Below are positions 1 to 8,416 of a DNA stretch of 64,000 bases, piece by piece. The stretch is from Betaproteobacteria bacterium. GTDB taxonomy: Bacteria; Pseudomonadota; Gammaproteobacteria; Burkholderiales; Rhodocyclaceae. Both the position numbers and the translations under genes were made by a program. The notes under the pieces were generated by a model. The model was not told where the DNA came from and did not search any database. It worked only from the letters and a program-made list of their open reading frames with translations. The stretch is taken from assembly GCA_016208415.1 (NCBI GenBank), contig JACQYB010000031.1, forward strand, positions 129,072-193,071, in the 5' to 3' direction. Numbering within the stretch: the stretch's first letter is position 1; every line of letters begins with the position of its first letter.

Positions 1-341
1 CCGCCGCCGATGGGGGTGACGGCGTGCAGGTCATGGATGCCGGCGATGCTGCGCAGGTAGAGGTTGCCGCTGAAAAGGACGATGCCCGCCAGCAGCGACC
101 AGCCGGCCCGGGCGAACCACCGGGAGGCCGGCGCGCGCGCCGCCGCCAAGCCGACGGCCAGGAGTCCCAGGGCGTGGAACTGGTGGTAGTGAAGTGCAGT
201 CTGGAACCAGCCCGTCGGATCGTTGGCGGCCAGGTGGGCCTTCAGGGCGTGCATGCCGGCGGCGCCGAGAGCCACGGCCAGGGCCGCGTTGATGCCGCCC
301 AGGGCCAAGAACCAGCGGGCGTGGAAGGGTAGCGAGTTCAT
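1..341 (-). CDS. DUF423 (YgdD-like) small membrane protein, C-terminus cut by window edge
   Basis: From the ATG at 341 the minus strand encodes about 113 residues, starting MNSLPFHARWFLALG and running off the left edge without a stop. The frame is hydrophobic, with several predicted membrane segments and the family-like stretch LGAAGMHALKAHL followed by QTALHYHQFHALGLL. These match the DUF423 family of inner-membrane proteins of about 125 residues, whose function is unknown. The longest open frames drawn over this region are arginine/proline-rich shadows and were not used. Only the final 10-15 residues should be missing. Confidence in the family is good; no function is assigned. Confidence 0.72.
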   Translation of the reverse strand, partial: MNSLPFHARWFLALGGINAALAVALGAAGMHALKAHLAANDPTGWFQTALHYHQFHALGLLAVGLAAARAPASRWFARAGWSLLAGIVLFSGNLYLRSIAGIHDLHAVTPIGG

Positions 342-481
342 GGGACGCGCCAGTCGGGAAGCGGGAAGCGCCCATGGTAAGTGGGCCGCAACGGGCCTGC
401 CGGCGGGGTCGAACTTGGGGAAGCGCCCTCGCGCCTGCCTTCGCTGGCGTTCCAGGCCTGTGGCAATTCGCCCATTCGCCG

Positions 482-1171
482 TTACTTGCCTTGTCCGGGT
501 ACTGCAGGCGCCTTGCGCCGCGCCAGCAGGTCCGCGATTTCCGTGTTGCCGCTGGCCAGCGCCCAGTCCCGTGCGCTGGCCCCGTCCTGGTTCTTCACAT
601 CGACGTTGGCGTTGCGTGCCAGAAGCATCTCGGCGATGCTCTTGTGGCCATAGCGCGCCGCAAGCATGAGGGGAGTCGTTCCATTGTCTGCCGGAGCGTT
701 CGGGTTGGCCCCGCGTTCCAGCAGGTACTTCACCACCTCCGTGTGGCCGTCGAAGCACGCGTAGGCGAGCGGCGTCCATCCCGGGGGGTTCAGATCGGCA
801 CCGGCCTGCGCCAGCAGACGAACGATCGGGAGATGTCCCCGGATGGCGGCAAGCAGGATCGCGCTGTCACCGTGGCGATTGCGGGCCAGCACGCGCGCTC
901 GATGGCGAATCAGCGCCTCGACAAGGGATGCATGCCCCTCCCGCGCCGCGATGATGAGCAAAGTGTTGCCCTCCCGGTCGGTCGTGTTGACATCGACTCC
1001 CCGCCCGATGAGCGCGGTGGCGGTGGCGACGTCGCCGTCGCGCGCCGCTTTCAGGACGTCTCCCAGGGAATCCGCGTGCGCGCAGGGTGCCGTCGCCGCG
1101 GCGATCAGACCCGCCATCAACCACATGGCTCTCCGGCGGCCGCCAGGCTGCTGCTTTGCTCTTTCAGTCAT
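482..1171 (-). CDS. Secreted/periplasmic ankyrin-repeat protein
   Basis: A 229-residue protein. A basic N-terminus is followed by a hydrophobic stretch (about 15-34, ending near AHA-D), consistent with a Sec signal peptide. Residues about 36-220 consist of ankyrin repeats with recurring G-x-TPL-x-A and H-x-x-I/V-x-x-LL signatures (for example TPLMLAARYGHKSIAEMLL). Ankyrin repeats bind proteins; the partner cannot be read from sequence. Its ATG overlaps the tatD stop by 4 bp (ATGA at 1168-1171), so it is probably translated with tatD as the last gene of mltG-tmk-holB-tatD. Function is unassigned. Confidence 0.85.
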   Translation of the reverse strand: MTERAKQQPGGRRRAMWLMAGLIAAATAPCAHADSLGDVLKAARDGDVATATALIGRGVDVNTTDREGNTLLIIAAREGHASLVEALIRHRARVLARNRHGDSAILLAAIRGHLPIVRLLAQAGADLNPPGWTPLAYACFDGHTEVVKYLLERGANPNAPADNGTTPLMLAARYGHKSIAEMLLARNANVDVKNQDGASARDWALASGNTEIADLLARRKAPAVPGQGK

Positions 1172-1938
1172 CTGTCCAATATCCTGAAAAGTCGGAAAAA
1201 ATTTTCGGTCGTCGCACGCGCGACGGCCGCCGCATCAAGATCGCGCAGGCGTGCGATCTCCTGTGCCACATGCAGCACGAAGGCCGGCTGATTCACCTTG
1301 CCACGGTGTGGCACCGGCGCCAGATACGGTGAGTCCGTCTCGACCAGCAAGCGGTCCAGCGGGACATGGCGGGCGACTTCCCGGATGGCCGTGGCATTGC
1401 GGAAGGTAACGATGCCGGAGAACGAGATCAGGAAATTCATCGCCATGGCGGCCTCCGCCACTTCCATGGATTCGGTGAAGCAATGCATCACCCCTCCGAC
1501 CTCCGCCGCGCCTTCCTCTGCCATGATGCGCAGGGTGTCCCGCGCCGCATCCCGGGTATGCACCACCAGGGGCTTCCCGCACCGCCGCGCCGCCCGGATG
1601 TGGGTGCGGAAGCGCTGTCGCTGCCACTCCAGATCACCCGTTTCCCGAAAGTAGTCCAGTCCGGTCTCGCCAATACCCACCACCCGCGGATGCGACGCCA
1701 GCCCGAGCAGGCGCTCCACGTCCGGCTCCTCGCCCTCCCGGTGATCGGGGTGAACACCCACGGTGGCGAATATGTTCGGATGTCGCTCGGCCCATGCCAG
1801 GACTCCCGGCAGCCCCTCGACGCTGACCGCGATACAGAGCGCATGCGATACCCCGTTGCGGGCCATGTTGGCGAGGATCATGTCCTCCTCGCCCTGCAAC
1901 TGCGGAAAATCGAGGTGGCAGTGGGAATCAACAAGCAT
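1168..1938 (-). CDS. tatD: TatD family metal-dependent deoxyribonuclease/hydrolase
   Basis: A 256-residue TIM-barrel hydrolase. The start at 1938 is chosen because it yields MLVDSHCHLDF, the canonical TatD opening with the metal ligands His6 and His8; the frame stays open for 37 codons upstream but without similarity. Further family motifs are GIGETGLDYF, VVHTRDA, MHCFTES and LLVETDSPYLAP, the last with the catalytic aspartate. Members are Mg-dependent 3'-5' exonucleases implicated in DNA repair and turnover. The gene follows holB after 67 bp and overlaps the ankyrin gene by 4 bp. Confidence 0.93.
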   Translation of the reverse strand: MLVDSHCHLDFPQLQGEEDMILANMARNGVSHALCIAVSVEGLPGVLAWAERHPNIFATVGVHPDHREGEEPDVERLLGLASHPRVVGIGETGLDYFRETGDLEWQRQRFRTHIRAARRCGKPLVVHTRDAARDTLRIMAEEGAAEVGGVMHCFTESMEVAEAAMAMNFLISFSGIVTFRNATAIREVARHVPLDRLLVETDSPYLAPVPHRGKVNQPAFVLHVAQEIARLRDLDAAAVARATTENFFRLFRILDR

Positions 1939-2005
1939 CACGTCGGCGACTCCGTCGAAGCGCTGATTCGCAGGCGCGGTGGAAACGCGAAGCACACCGC
2001 CCCGA

Positions 2006-3157
2006 TCATTGACCCGTCGCCGAAAGATAGCGCAACAGCAGGTCCTCAAGGAACAACCGCGGATTCAAGGGATGGCGCGACAGGACACGTGCTTCGGCGA
2101 AACTGTCATGGCAGCGGCAAAGTGCCGCCAGGTCGGCGCGGCGTCCAAGTTCCCCGAGCCGCCCGGTGTGGGCAGGATGAAAGATCACCGGTGCGCCCGC
2201 CGTCGCCAGCGCGGCGTCGATTATCCATTTCTGCAGCCAATCGACCAGCACCGGCAAGCCGACTGCAGTGCGCGGGGTCGCCTCGCCCTTTGCCTGAGCG
2301 CCACTCCCGGGCAACATCCCGGCCAATTGTTCGGCACAGCGCAAGGCGGTGGTTCCCGAGACCTCCGACATCAACCGGACAAAGCGCTGCCGCTGGGCGG
2401 CGATCTCGGGCGCCGCCAGTTCGGCCGCCGTCAGCGGCATTCCACCGCCGAACGCGAGGAGGGATTCGGCTTCGCCTACGCCCTGCCCTTCCAGCCAGCG
2501 TACTGCCTCAGCCCGCGTGGGCCGCGGGAAAGGAAGGACCTGGCAACGGCTTCGCAGCGTCGGCAAGAGACGCGCTGGATTTCTGGATATCAACAGAAAA
2601 CAGGTCTGTGCCGGTGGTTCTTCAAGAGTCTTGAGAAAAGCGTTGGCGGCGGCCGGGTTCAACGCGTCCGCCGGATCGACGATGACCACCCGATAAGCAC
2701 GATGGCTGCTCAACGCCGTGAAGTCGTCGAGTTCCCGGATTTGCTGAATGCGGATCTGCATCCCCGCGGCCGCACCCGACGCGAACGAAGCCGGCCGAGA
2801 CCCGGAGTCCGTGTCCGCGCCGGCACCCTGACGCTTCTCATCCTCGGCCATCGGGGTCACAAGGCGGAAATCGGGATGCGTTCCGGCCGCAAGCCAGACG
2901 CAGGCGGTGCAAGCCCCGCACGCCAGGCCGTCGCTACGGGGACTTTCGCAGAGAAGCCGTGCGGCGAGCGCGTCTGCGAACAGGCGTTTGCCCCGGCCCG
3001 CCGCGCCACAGAGCAGCAGCGCATGCGGAAGTCGGTTTATGTGGGCGGTCAATCGCGACCACACCGGTCGGTGCCACGGCAACAGACCTGTTCCGGTGCA
3101 CCCGCCCGACAAGCCGGGTGCATCCGTCGTCGCTGGACTGCGGGGCGCGGGGCTCAT
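2006..3157 (-). CDS. holB: DNA polymerase III subunit delta prime
   Basis: A 383-residue AAA+ clamp-loader subunit. The motifs are a P-loop-like GAAGRGKR (about 51-58), a zinc module with CGACTAC, and the sensor region LPTLRSRCQ typical of delta prime and DnaX. The Walker A is degenerate, as expected for delta prime, which does not hydrolyse ATP. It loads the beta clamp as part of the replisome. Conserved similarity begins around LLPWHRPVW (residue 25), but no other good start codon lies there, so the ATG at 3157, 12 bp after the tmk stop, is kept. An acidic/alanine-rich insertion near residues 100-130 lengthens the protein. Confidence 0.9.
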   Translation of the reverse strand: MSPAPRSPATTDAPGLSGGCTGTGLLPWHRPVWSRLTAHINRLPHALLLCGAAGRGKRLFADALAARLLCESPRSDGLACGACTACVWLAAGTHPDFRLVTPMAEDEKRQGAGADTDSGSRPASFASGAAAGMQIRIQQIRELDDFTALSSHRAYRVVIVDPADALNPAAANAFLKTLEEPPAQTCFLLISRNPARLLPTLRSRCQVLPFPRPTRAEAVRWLEGQGVGEAESLLAFGGGMPLTAAELAAPEIAAQRQRFVRLMSEVSGTTALRCAEQLAGMLPGSGAQAKGEATPRTAVGLPVLVDWLQKWIIDAALATAGAPVIFHPAHTGRLGELGRRADLAALCRCHDSFAEARVLSRHPLNPRLFLEDLLLRYLSATGQ

Positions 3158-3169
3158 CGCATCACTACT

Positions 3170-3817
3170 CTAATGGTTCATCAGGTTGATGAGGATTTCT
3201 TCAAGTTGTTTCTGAACAATTGCCGGACTTGCCTGCGCGTCGACCACGCGTATGCGACCCGGCTCGGCGCGCGCCCGCGCAAGGTAGCCCTCGCGTACGC
3301 TGCCAAAGAACTCCACCCTTTCGCGCTCAAAGCGATCCAGGGCGTTGCCAGTGCCGGCCATGCGGGCACCGGCCACCTCCGGCGGTACATCGAACAGCAG
3401 GGTGAGATCAGGCTGCAGGTCCGGATGAAGCCATTGTTCCAGGACGCGAATTCGCTCGGCGGGGACGCCCCGCCCGGCGCTCTGGTAGGCGAAGGAGGCG
3501 TCGGTGAAGCGATCCGACACCACCCACTGGCCGGAATCGAGCGCCGGGCGGATCAGGCGCGCCAGGTGTTCGGCGCGGGCGGCAAACATTAGCAGTATCT
3601 CCGTATCCACCGACATCGGCTGGCCAAGCAGCAACTCCCGTAGACGCTCCCCCAGCGGCGTGCCACCGGGTTCCCGCGTCGACACCACGGACGTTCCGGC
3701 GGCGCGCAGACGCGACACCAGCCACCCGAGATGGGTGCTCTTGCCGGCTCCGTCGATGCCTTCAAGAGTGATGAACTTGCCGCGGAGATTTCCCATGGTT
3801 CCGGTGCCTGTGTCCAT
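3170..3817 (-). CDS. tmk: Thymidylate kinase
   Basis: A 215-residue dTMP kinase making dTDP for DNA synthesis. It has P-loop GIDGAGKST (about 20-28), the motif DRFTDASFAYQSAGRG, and the lid and C-terminal helices of the family. An internal ATG at 3796 (MGNLRGKFITLEG) matches the usual N-terminus better, so the true start may be 7 codons downstream of the one given; neither has a strong ribosome-binding site. It lies 6 bp after mltG and 12 bp before holB, in the mltG-tmk-holB order common in proteobacteria. Confidence 0.93.
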   Translation of the reverse strand: MDTGTGTMGNLRGKFITLEGIDGAGKSTHLGWLVSRLRAAGTSVVSTREPGGTPLGERLRELLLGQPMSVDTEILLMFAARAEHLARLIRPALDSGQWVVSDRFTDASFAYQSAGRGVPAERIRVLEQWLHPDLQPDLTLLFDVPPEVAGARMAGTGNALDRFERERVEFFGSVREGYLARARAEPGRIRVVDAQASPAIVQKQLEEILINLMNH

Positions 3818-3823
3818 GTGGGG

Positions 3824-4825
3824 CTAACGCTTTCGTTTCTGGTAGCGGTTGACGGCGCGGTTATGGGCGCTCAGGTCGATGGAAAACTCGCTGGATCCGT
3901 CGCCGCGGGCCACGAAGTACACGAATCGCGAATCCGCCGGGTGCAGCGCGGCCTGCAGGGACGCCAGGCCGGGCGCCGCGATCGGCGACGGAGGAAGGCC
4001 GGTCCGCGTGTAGCTGTTGAACGCCGTGTCCTGTTGCAGGTGCCGCTTGCGCAGATTGCCATCGAAGCGTTCGCCGATGCCGTAGATCACGGTCGGATCG
4101 GTCTGCAAAGGCATCCCTGCCTTGAGGCGGTTGATGAATACCGACGCGACCAGCGCCCGTTCGGTGGCCTGACCGGTTTCCTTCTCCACGATCGATGCCA
4201 GGATCAGAGCGTGGTAGGGAGAGGCCAGGGGCAGCCCCGCGCCACGTCCCTCCCACTCCCGGCTCAAGTGCCGCTGCATGGTCGCGTAGGCGCGATGCAG
4301 GATATCCAGGTCGCTGCCGTTGCGGGGAAAGAGATAGGTGTCCGGGAAGAACACTCCCTCCGCCGTCCTCTCCGCGGCGCCAAGGCGCTGGAGGATCTGC
4401 GATTCGTCCATGCCGGCGGAGTCGTGGCGCACCCGCGGGTGGGCATCGAGGGCGCCACGGATCTGGCGAAAGGTCCAGCCTTCCACGAAGACGATCTCAT
4501 CCTGGGCCACGTCTCCACGGTTCAGCTTGGCAAGGAGGTCAAGCGGCGTCGTGCCCGGGTCGATCTCGTAGCTTCCGGCCTTGATGTTCCCCGCCTTGCC
4601 GAGGACTCGCCCCAGCAGTACAAACTTCCAGGGCGACAACCTGGCCCCGGCCGCCTCCAGGTCACGCGAAGTCGCGTGCAGGGTCATGCCCGGCCGAACC
4701 TCGAAGCTCAGACGCTCCGCCGACAACGAAATGGGCTGATGAGCAAACCACGCCATCCCCCCCGCCCCGAGGGCAGCCACGGCCAGCAATATGGCGAGCA
4801 GCCATCCGAGAATCCGAAACATCAT
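3824..4825 (-). CDS. mltG: Endolytic murein transglycosylase MltG
   Basis: A 333-residue YceG/MltG protein. One N-terminal membrane anchor (about 5-28) is followed by a LysM-like region and the catalytic domain. The catalytic glutamate lies in ILASIVEKETG (about Glu214), and AAPGLASLQAALHPA near the C-terminus is a family signature. MltG cleaves nascent glycan strands at the inner membrane and helps set strand length. It is the first gene of mltG-tmk-holB-tatD-ankyrin and diverges from ygfZ; the 100-bp gap between them holds the promoter region. Confidence 0.93.
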   Translation of the reverse strand: MMFRILGWLLAILLAVAALGAGGMAWFAHQPISLSAERLSFEVRPGMTLHATSRDLEAAGARLSPWKFVLLGRVLGKAGNIKAGSYEIDPGTTPLDLLAKLNRGDVAQDEIVFVEGWTFRQIRGALDAHPRVRHDSAGMDESQILQRLGAAERTAEGVFFPDTYLFPRNGSDLDILHRAYATMQRHLSREWEGRGAGLPLASPYHALILASIVEKETGQATERALVASVFINRLKAGMPLQTDPTVIYGIGERFDGNLRKRHLQQDTAFNSYTRTGLPPSPIAAPGLASLQAALHPADSRFVYFVARGDGSSEFSIDLSAHNRAVNRYQKRKR

Positions 4826-4886
4826 TGCGACGGGAACAAGGCGGGGCCACGGCGGGCGGAAAACGGGAGAGCGTCACGGGCCCCGC

Positions 4887-4892
4887 TATAAT
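4887..4892 (+). promoter_or_regulatory. Candidate sigma-70 -10 element for ygfZ
   Basis: A perfect TATAAT sits 34 bp upstream of the ygfZ start in the context CCCGCTATAATAGC. No convincing TTGACA lies 16-18 bp upstream. The same 13-base context recurs in front of queF at 48626-48638. Confidence 0.45.
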
Positions 4893-4925
4893 AGCTCAAG
4901 TCCCTCAAGCCTTCCCGCCACAGCC

Positions 4926-5960
4926 ATGAATCCCAGACTTCTAGAACAGATGCGACGCCAGGGTGGCGTCGTGGGCGACTCCGCGGTGCAGTCCTTTGGA
5001 GACCTGCCAGCGGAACTGGTGGCCGCGCGCGACGGCTGTGTCGCGGTGCCGCTGCTGCATCTCGGACTCATCCGCGCCAGCGGCGAAGACGCTGCCGCCT
5101 TCCTCCATAACCTGCTCAGCAACGACATCAGGAGTCTCGCCGGCGATGCTGCCCAGTACAGCAGCCTGTGCACCGGCAAGGGCAGGATGCTGGCCAACTT
5201 CATCGTGTGGCGCGACGGCGACGATTTCCTCCTCGCGCTTTCGGCCGATCTGCACGCCGTCATCCTGCGCAAGCTTTCCATGTACGTGCTGCGCTCCAAG
5301 GTGAAACTGACGGACGCGAGCGAAGAGACGGCGCTATTCGGCATGGCGGGCGCCGAGGCAGCGACGCTGCTGACCGGGGCCGGAATGCCGGTGCCCCCAG
5401 CGCTCATGGGGGTGACGCATTGCCCCGCAGGCACCATCCTGCGCCAGGCAGCCGAGCGCTTTCTCGTCGCGGTGCCGGCCGAACTGGCCGCCGCCGCATG
5501 GGAGACGCTCTCGGCCACGCCGGCGCGCCCCGCCGGGACTCCGGCCTGGACGTGGCTTGAAGTGCGCGACGGCGTGCCCCTCATCACCGCCGCCACCCAG
5601 GAGGAATTCGTGCCGCAGATGGTGAATTTTGAACTCATCGGCGGCATCAGCTTCCGCAAGGGCTGCTACCCGGGCCAGGAAGTCGTGGCCCGCACCCACT
5701 ATCTGGGCAAGGTCAAGCGGCGCATGTTCCTCATCCACCTTGGCAACGGCAAGCTGCCGGCGCCGGGAGACGCCCTCCACTGCTCGGACATGCCGGAACA
5801 GCCCTGCGGCAGGGTGGTGAACGCCGCACCCGCGCCGGGAGGCGGTTGCGACGTGCTTGCCGTGCTCTACTCCACCAGCGCCGAGGCGGGAGACATCCAC
5901 CTCGGTGCCCCGGATGGGCACCGACTCGAGGTGCGTGCCCTGCCCTACCCCATCCCCTGA
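4926..5960 (+). CDS. ygfZ: Folate-binding Fe-S cluster maintenance protein YgfZ
   Basis: A 344-residue GcvT-fold protein. The diagnostic motif is KGCYPGQEVVARTHYLGKVK, in which K-G-C-Y-x-G-Q-E carries the conserved cysteine of YgfZ/IBA57. The family uses folate to help repair or assemble certain Fe-S enzymes. The start at 4926 (MNPRLLEQM) is chosen because the 45 codons upstream show no similarity and run through the promoter. It is transcribed divergently from mltG and followed after 21 bp by the NRDE gene. Confidence 0.9.
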   Translation: MNPRLLEQMRRQGGVVGDSAVQSFGDLPAELVAARDGCVAVPLLHLGLIRASGEDAAAFLHNLLSNDIRSLAGDAAQYSSLCTGKGRMLANFIVWRDGDDFLLALSADLHAVILRKLSMYVLRSKVKLTDASEETALFGMAGAEAATLLTGAGMPVPPALMGVTHCPAGTILRQAAERFLVAVPAELAAAAWETLSATPARPAGTPAWTWLEVRDGVPLITAATQEEFVPQMVNFELIGGISFRKGCYPGQEVVARTHYLGKVKRRMFLIHLGNGKLPAPGDALHCSDMPEQPCGRVVNAAPAPGGGCDVLAVLYSTSAEAGDIHLGAPDGHRLEVRALPYPIP

Positions 5961-5981
5961 CCCACGCGGCAGTGGATTCCC

Positions 5982-6767
5982 GTGTGCCTGATCCTCGTGG
6001 CGTGGCGTGCTCATCCCGCCTTTCCCGTGGTGGTGGCGGCAAACCGCGACGAGTTCTTCCACAGGCCGACGGCCTGCGCGTCTTTCTGGCCTGACGCACC
6101 CGGGTTGCTCGCCGGCCGCGACCTTGAAGCGGGTGGTACCTGGCTCGGCGTAACGCGTCGGGGACGATTCTGCGCACTCACCAATTTCCGTGGTCCCTCC
6201 CGCCAGAAAGCGGGCGCACCCTCACGCGGTGCGCTGGTGCGGGATTTCCTGGGCGGCGACGTCTCACCCGCCGCCTACGCTTCGAGGGTGGTCGAAGGCG
6301 GGGTTGCGTACAACGGCTTCAACCTGCTGTGCGCCGACGCCGAGACGCTTTGTTACGCCTCAAACGTGAGTGGCGAAGCGCTAGTGCTTCCGGCCGGCAT
6401 CTATGGGTTGAGCAATCACCTCCTCGATACGCCATGGCCCAAGGTGGCCAGGGCCAAATCGGCGCTGGCCCGTTCCCTGGCCGCGCTGCCGGATGACTCC
6501 GGCCTCTTCGCGCTGTTGCGCGACGACCATCCGGCTGCGGACGAAGACTTGCCTCGCACCGGCATCAGTCTCGAGTGGGAACGGCTGTTGTCATCGGCCT
6601 TGGTGCGCGGCGTCGACTATGGAACCCGGTCATCCACCGTCGTCCTGATGCGCTCCGACGGTGAGACGCGCTTCGACGAGATCAGCTACGGTCCCGACGC
6701 CCGGGACACTGGAAGGGTGCGCGAGTCGTTCCGGCGGGAGCCGCCGCCCGCGACTTGTGCATCGTGA
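5982..6767 (+). CDS. NRDE (TANGO2-like) family protein
   Basis: A 261-residue protein starting with MCLILVAWRAHP and carrying the family signature VVVAANRDEFFHRPT. This is the N-terminal nucleophile-hydrolase-like NRDE/TANGO2 family, in which Cys2 may be the nucleophile after methionine removal. Also conserved are GGTWLGVTRRGRFCALTNFR and YGLSNHLLDTPWPK. Human TANGO2 has been linked to heme and lipid handling, but the bacterial role is not firmly known. It is probably co-transcribed with ygfZ. Its last 86 bp overlap the convergent GNAT gene. Confidence 0.85.
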   Translation: MCLILVAWRAHPAFPVVVAANRDEFFHRPTACASFWPDAPGLLAGRDLEAGGTWLGVTRRGRFCALTNFRGPSRQKAGAPSRGALVRDFLGGDVSPAAYASRVVEGGVAYNGFNLLCADAETLCYASNVSGEALVLPAGIYGLSNHLLDTPWPKVARAKSALARSLAALPDDSGLFALLRDDHPAADEDLPRTGISLEWERLLSSALVRGVDYGTRSSTVVLMRSDGETRFDEISYGPDARDTGRVRESFRREPPPATCAS

Positions 6768-7182
6768 CGTGGCGGATGCCGGCTTCCACGAACTCCCTGC
6801 CATCCGAGCGGTAACCGTTGCGGGCATAGAAGCCTTCGGCATCGACCTGGGCGTGCAGGCTCAATTCGGTCATCCCCCGTCGCCCCGCTTCCGCCTCCAG
6901 CGCCGCCAGCACGGCACGCCCCACCCCCCGCCCGCGCCACTCCTTCAACACGGCCATGCGCCCGATGCGCCCGTCGGGGAGCAGCCGCCCCGCTCCCACG
7001 ACCGTCCCGGTCTGATCCCGCGCGAGCGCGTGGCGGGACACGGCGTCGAGTTCATCCCACTCAAGTTCCGCGGGAATGTGCTGTTCCAGAATGAACACAG
7101 CATGCCTGACCGCCCGGGCACGTTCCGCCGCGTGCGTCCAGTCGACGACTTCGACGGTAATGCATGCCGCGCCTTCGCTCAT
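6682..7182 (-). CDS. GNAT family N-acetyltransferase
   Basis: A 166-residue acetyltransferase. The acetyl-CoA pocket is visible as IGRMAVLKEWRGRGVGRAVL (R-x-x-G-x-G/A), followed by LHAQVDAEGFYARNGY, the usual beta5-alpha4 region of ElaA-like GNATs. The substrate is unknown. Its start overlaps the upstream L,D-transpeptidase stop by 4 bp (7179-7182). The last 28 codons overlap the convergent NRDE gene and are Arg/Pro-rich, so the C-terminal tail may be an extension past an ancestral stop. Confidence 0.83.
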   Translation of the reverse strand: MSEGAACITVEVVDWTHAAERARAVRHAVFILEQHIPAELEWDELDAVSRHALARDQTGTVVGAGRLLPDGRIGRMAVLKEWRGRGVGRAVLAALEAEAGRRGMTELSLHAQVDAEGFYARNGYRSDGREFVEAGIRHVTMHKSRAAAPAGTTRAPFQCPGRRDRS

Positions 7183-7658
7183 TCGAGGATTTCCACCGCG
7201 GTCCCCGCCGCCACCCGGTCAAAGAGGTCCACGATGTCGGCATTGCGCATGCGCACGCAGCCGATGGACCCCGGCGCCCCCATCCTGGCGTTGTCGGGCG
7301 AACCGTGGATGTAGATGTAGCGGCGAAAGGTATCCACCTCCCCGAGGCGGTTGAAGCCCACATCGCAACCCGACAGCCAGAGGATGCGGGTCAGTATCCA
7401 GTCGCGCCCCGGATGGCGCGCGGCCAGGTCCGGCGTCCACATCTCCCCGGTGGGCCGGCGCGCCACGAACACGGTATTGAAGGCTGCGCCCCCACCAATC
7501 TTGGCGCGCACCACATGCCTGCCCCGTGGCGTGCAATAGCTGCCTCGCCGCTCCCCGGTGCCGTTTCGCGCCGTAGAAACGAGATAGCGATGCAGGATCT
7601 CGCCGGCGGTGCCACGAAGCTCCAGTGTCTGGGAAGGAATATGGATGACGATACCCAT
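7179..7658 (-). CDS. L,D-transpeptidase (YkuD domain), no signal peptide
   Basis: A 159-residue protein from the ATG at 7658 (MGIVIHIPSQTLELR). The catalytic signature is complete: IHGSPDNARMGAPGSIGCVRM, i.e. HG-x(n)-S-x-G-C-x-R, with the nucleophilic cysteine. Such enzymes make 3-3 peptidoglycan crosslinks or attach lipoprotein to murein. An upstream in-frame ATG at 7745 would add 29 Arg-rich residues and overlap tadA; it is not preferred, since the strand starting IVIHIPSQTLEL is the usual domain edge. No Sec signal is seen, which is odd for a murein enzyme. Confidence 0.82.
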   Translation of the reverse strand: MGIVIHIPSQTLELRGTAGEILHRYLVSTARNGTGERRGSYCTPRGRHVVRAKIGGGAAFNTVFVARRPTGEMWTPDLAARHPGRDWILTRILWLSGCDVGFNRLGEVDTFRRYIYIHGSPDNARMGAPGSIGCVRMRNADIVDLFDRVAAGTAVEILE

Positions 7659-7710
7659 GTCTCGCTCAAGACGCTGACTGCACCGCCGACTTGTTGCGCG
7701 GCGCCACCAT

Positions 7711-8226
<516 letters not shown>

Positions 8227-8241
8227 TCACTCCCACTCGAT
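8227..8241. repeat. att direct repeat, tadA side of the guaA island
   Basis: TCACTCCCACTCGAT is identical to 13371-13385, the last 15 bp of guaA on the complementary strand (encoding Ile-Glu-Trp-Glu-stop). Two exact copies 5144 bp apart, one forming the guaA 3' end, are what site-specific integration at guaA would leave. Confidence 0.8.
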
Positions 8242-8301
8242 CGTCAACGAGCCTTCCAAGCCGTTGATTCGCAAGGCGCTCGCCGCTGCTCCGCAGACTA
8301 T

Positions 8302-8321
8302 TACCGTCATTTCTACCGTCA
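8302..8321 (+). repeat. Tandem TACCGTCA pair, right end of island
   Basis: TACCGTCA at 8302-8309 and again at 8314-8321, the same orientation with a 4-bp spacer (TTTC). An equivalent pair with the same 12-bp period lies at 13180-13199 near the other end. The pair is 60 bp inside the att repeat. It is a candidate integrase arm-type or accessory-protein site. Confidence 0.6.
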
Positions 8322-8353
8322 ACCTGTCAGGCACCAGCATTGGCGCGGGTTTC

Positions 8354-8368
8354 CGGGCGATTCGCCCG
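8354..8368 (-). terminator. Hairpin downstream of the island operon
   Basis: CGGGCGA and TCGCCCG face each other around one base, forming a strong compact stem 49 bp after the stop of the primase-helicase gene. No U-tract follows on the minus strand, so it may be a weak terminator or an RNA-stabilising hairpin. Confidence 0.35.
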
Positions 8369-8416
8369 AAATCAACCCGTCGAGATCTATCGCAGTCTAT
8401 CGGCTTCCGTCACGCG

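Noticed and set aside
31..375. A 114-codon minus-strand frame at the left edge
   Set aside because: Arg/Pro-rich; another minus-strand frame over the same bases gives a clear DUF423 membrane protein.
8302..8321. TACCGTCA repeats as a CRISPR array
   Set aside because: Only two 8-bp units with 4-bp spacers at each end; no cas genes or spacer-sized gaps.
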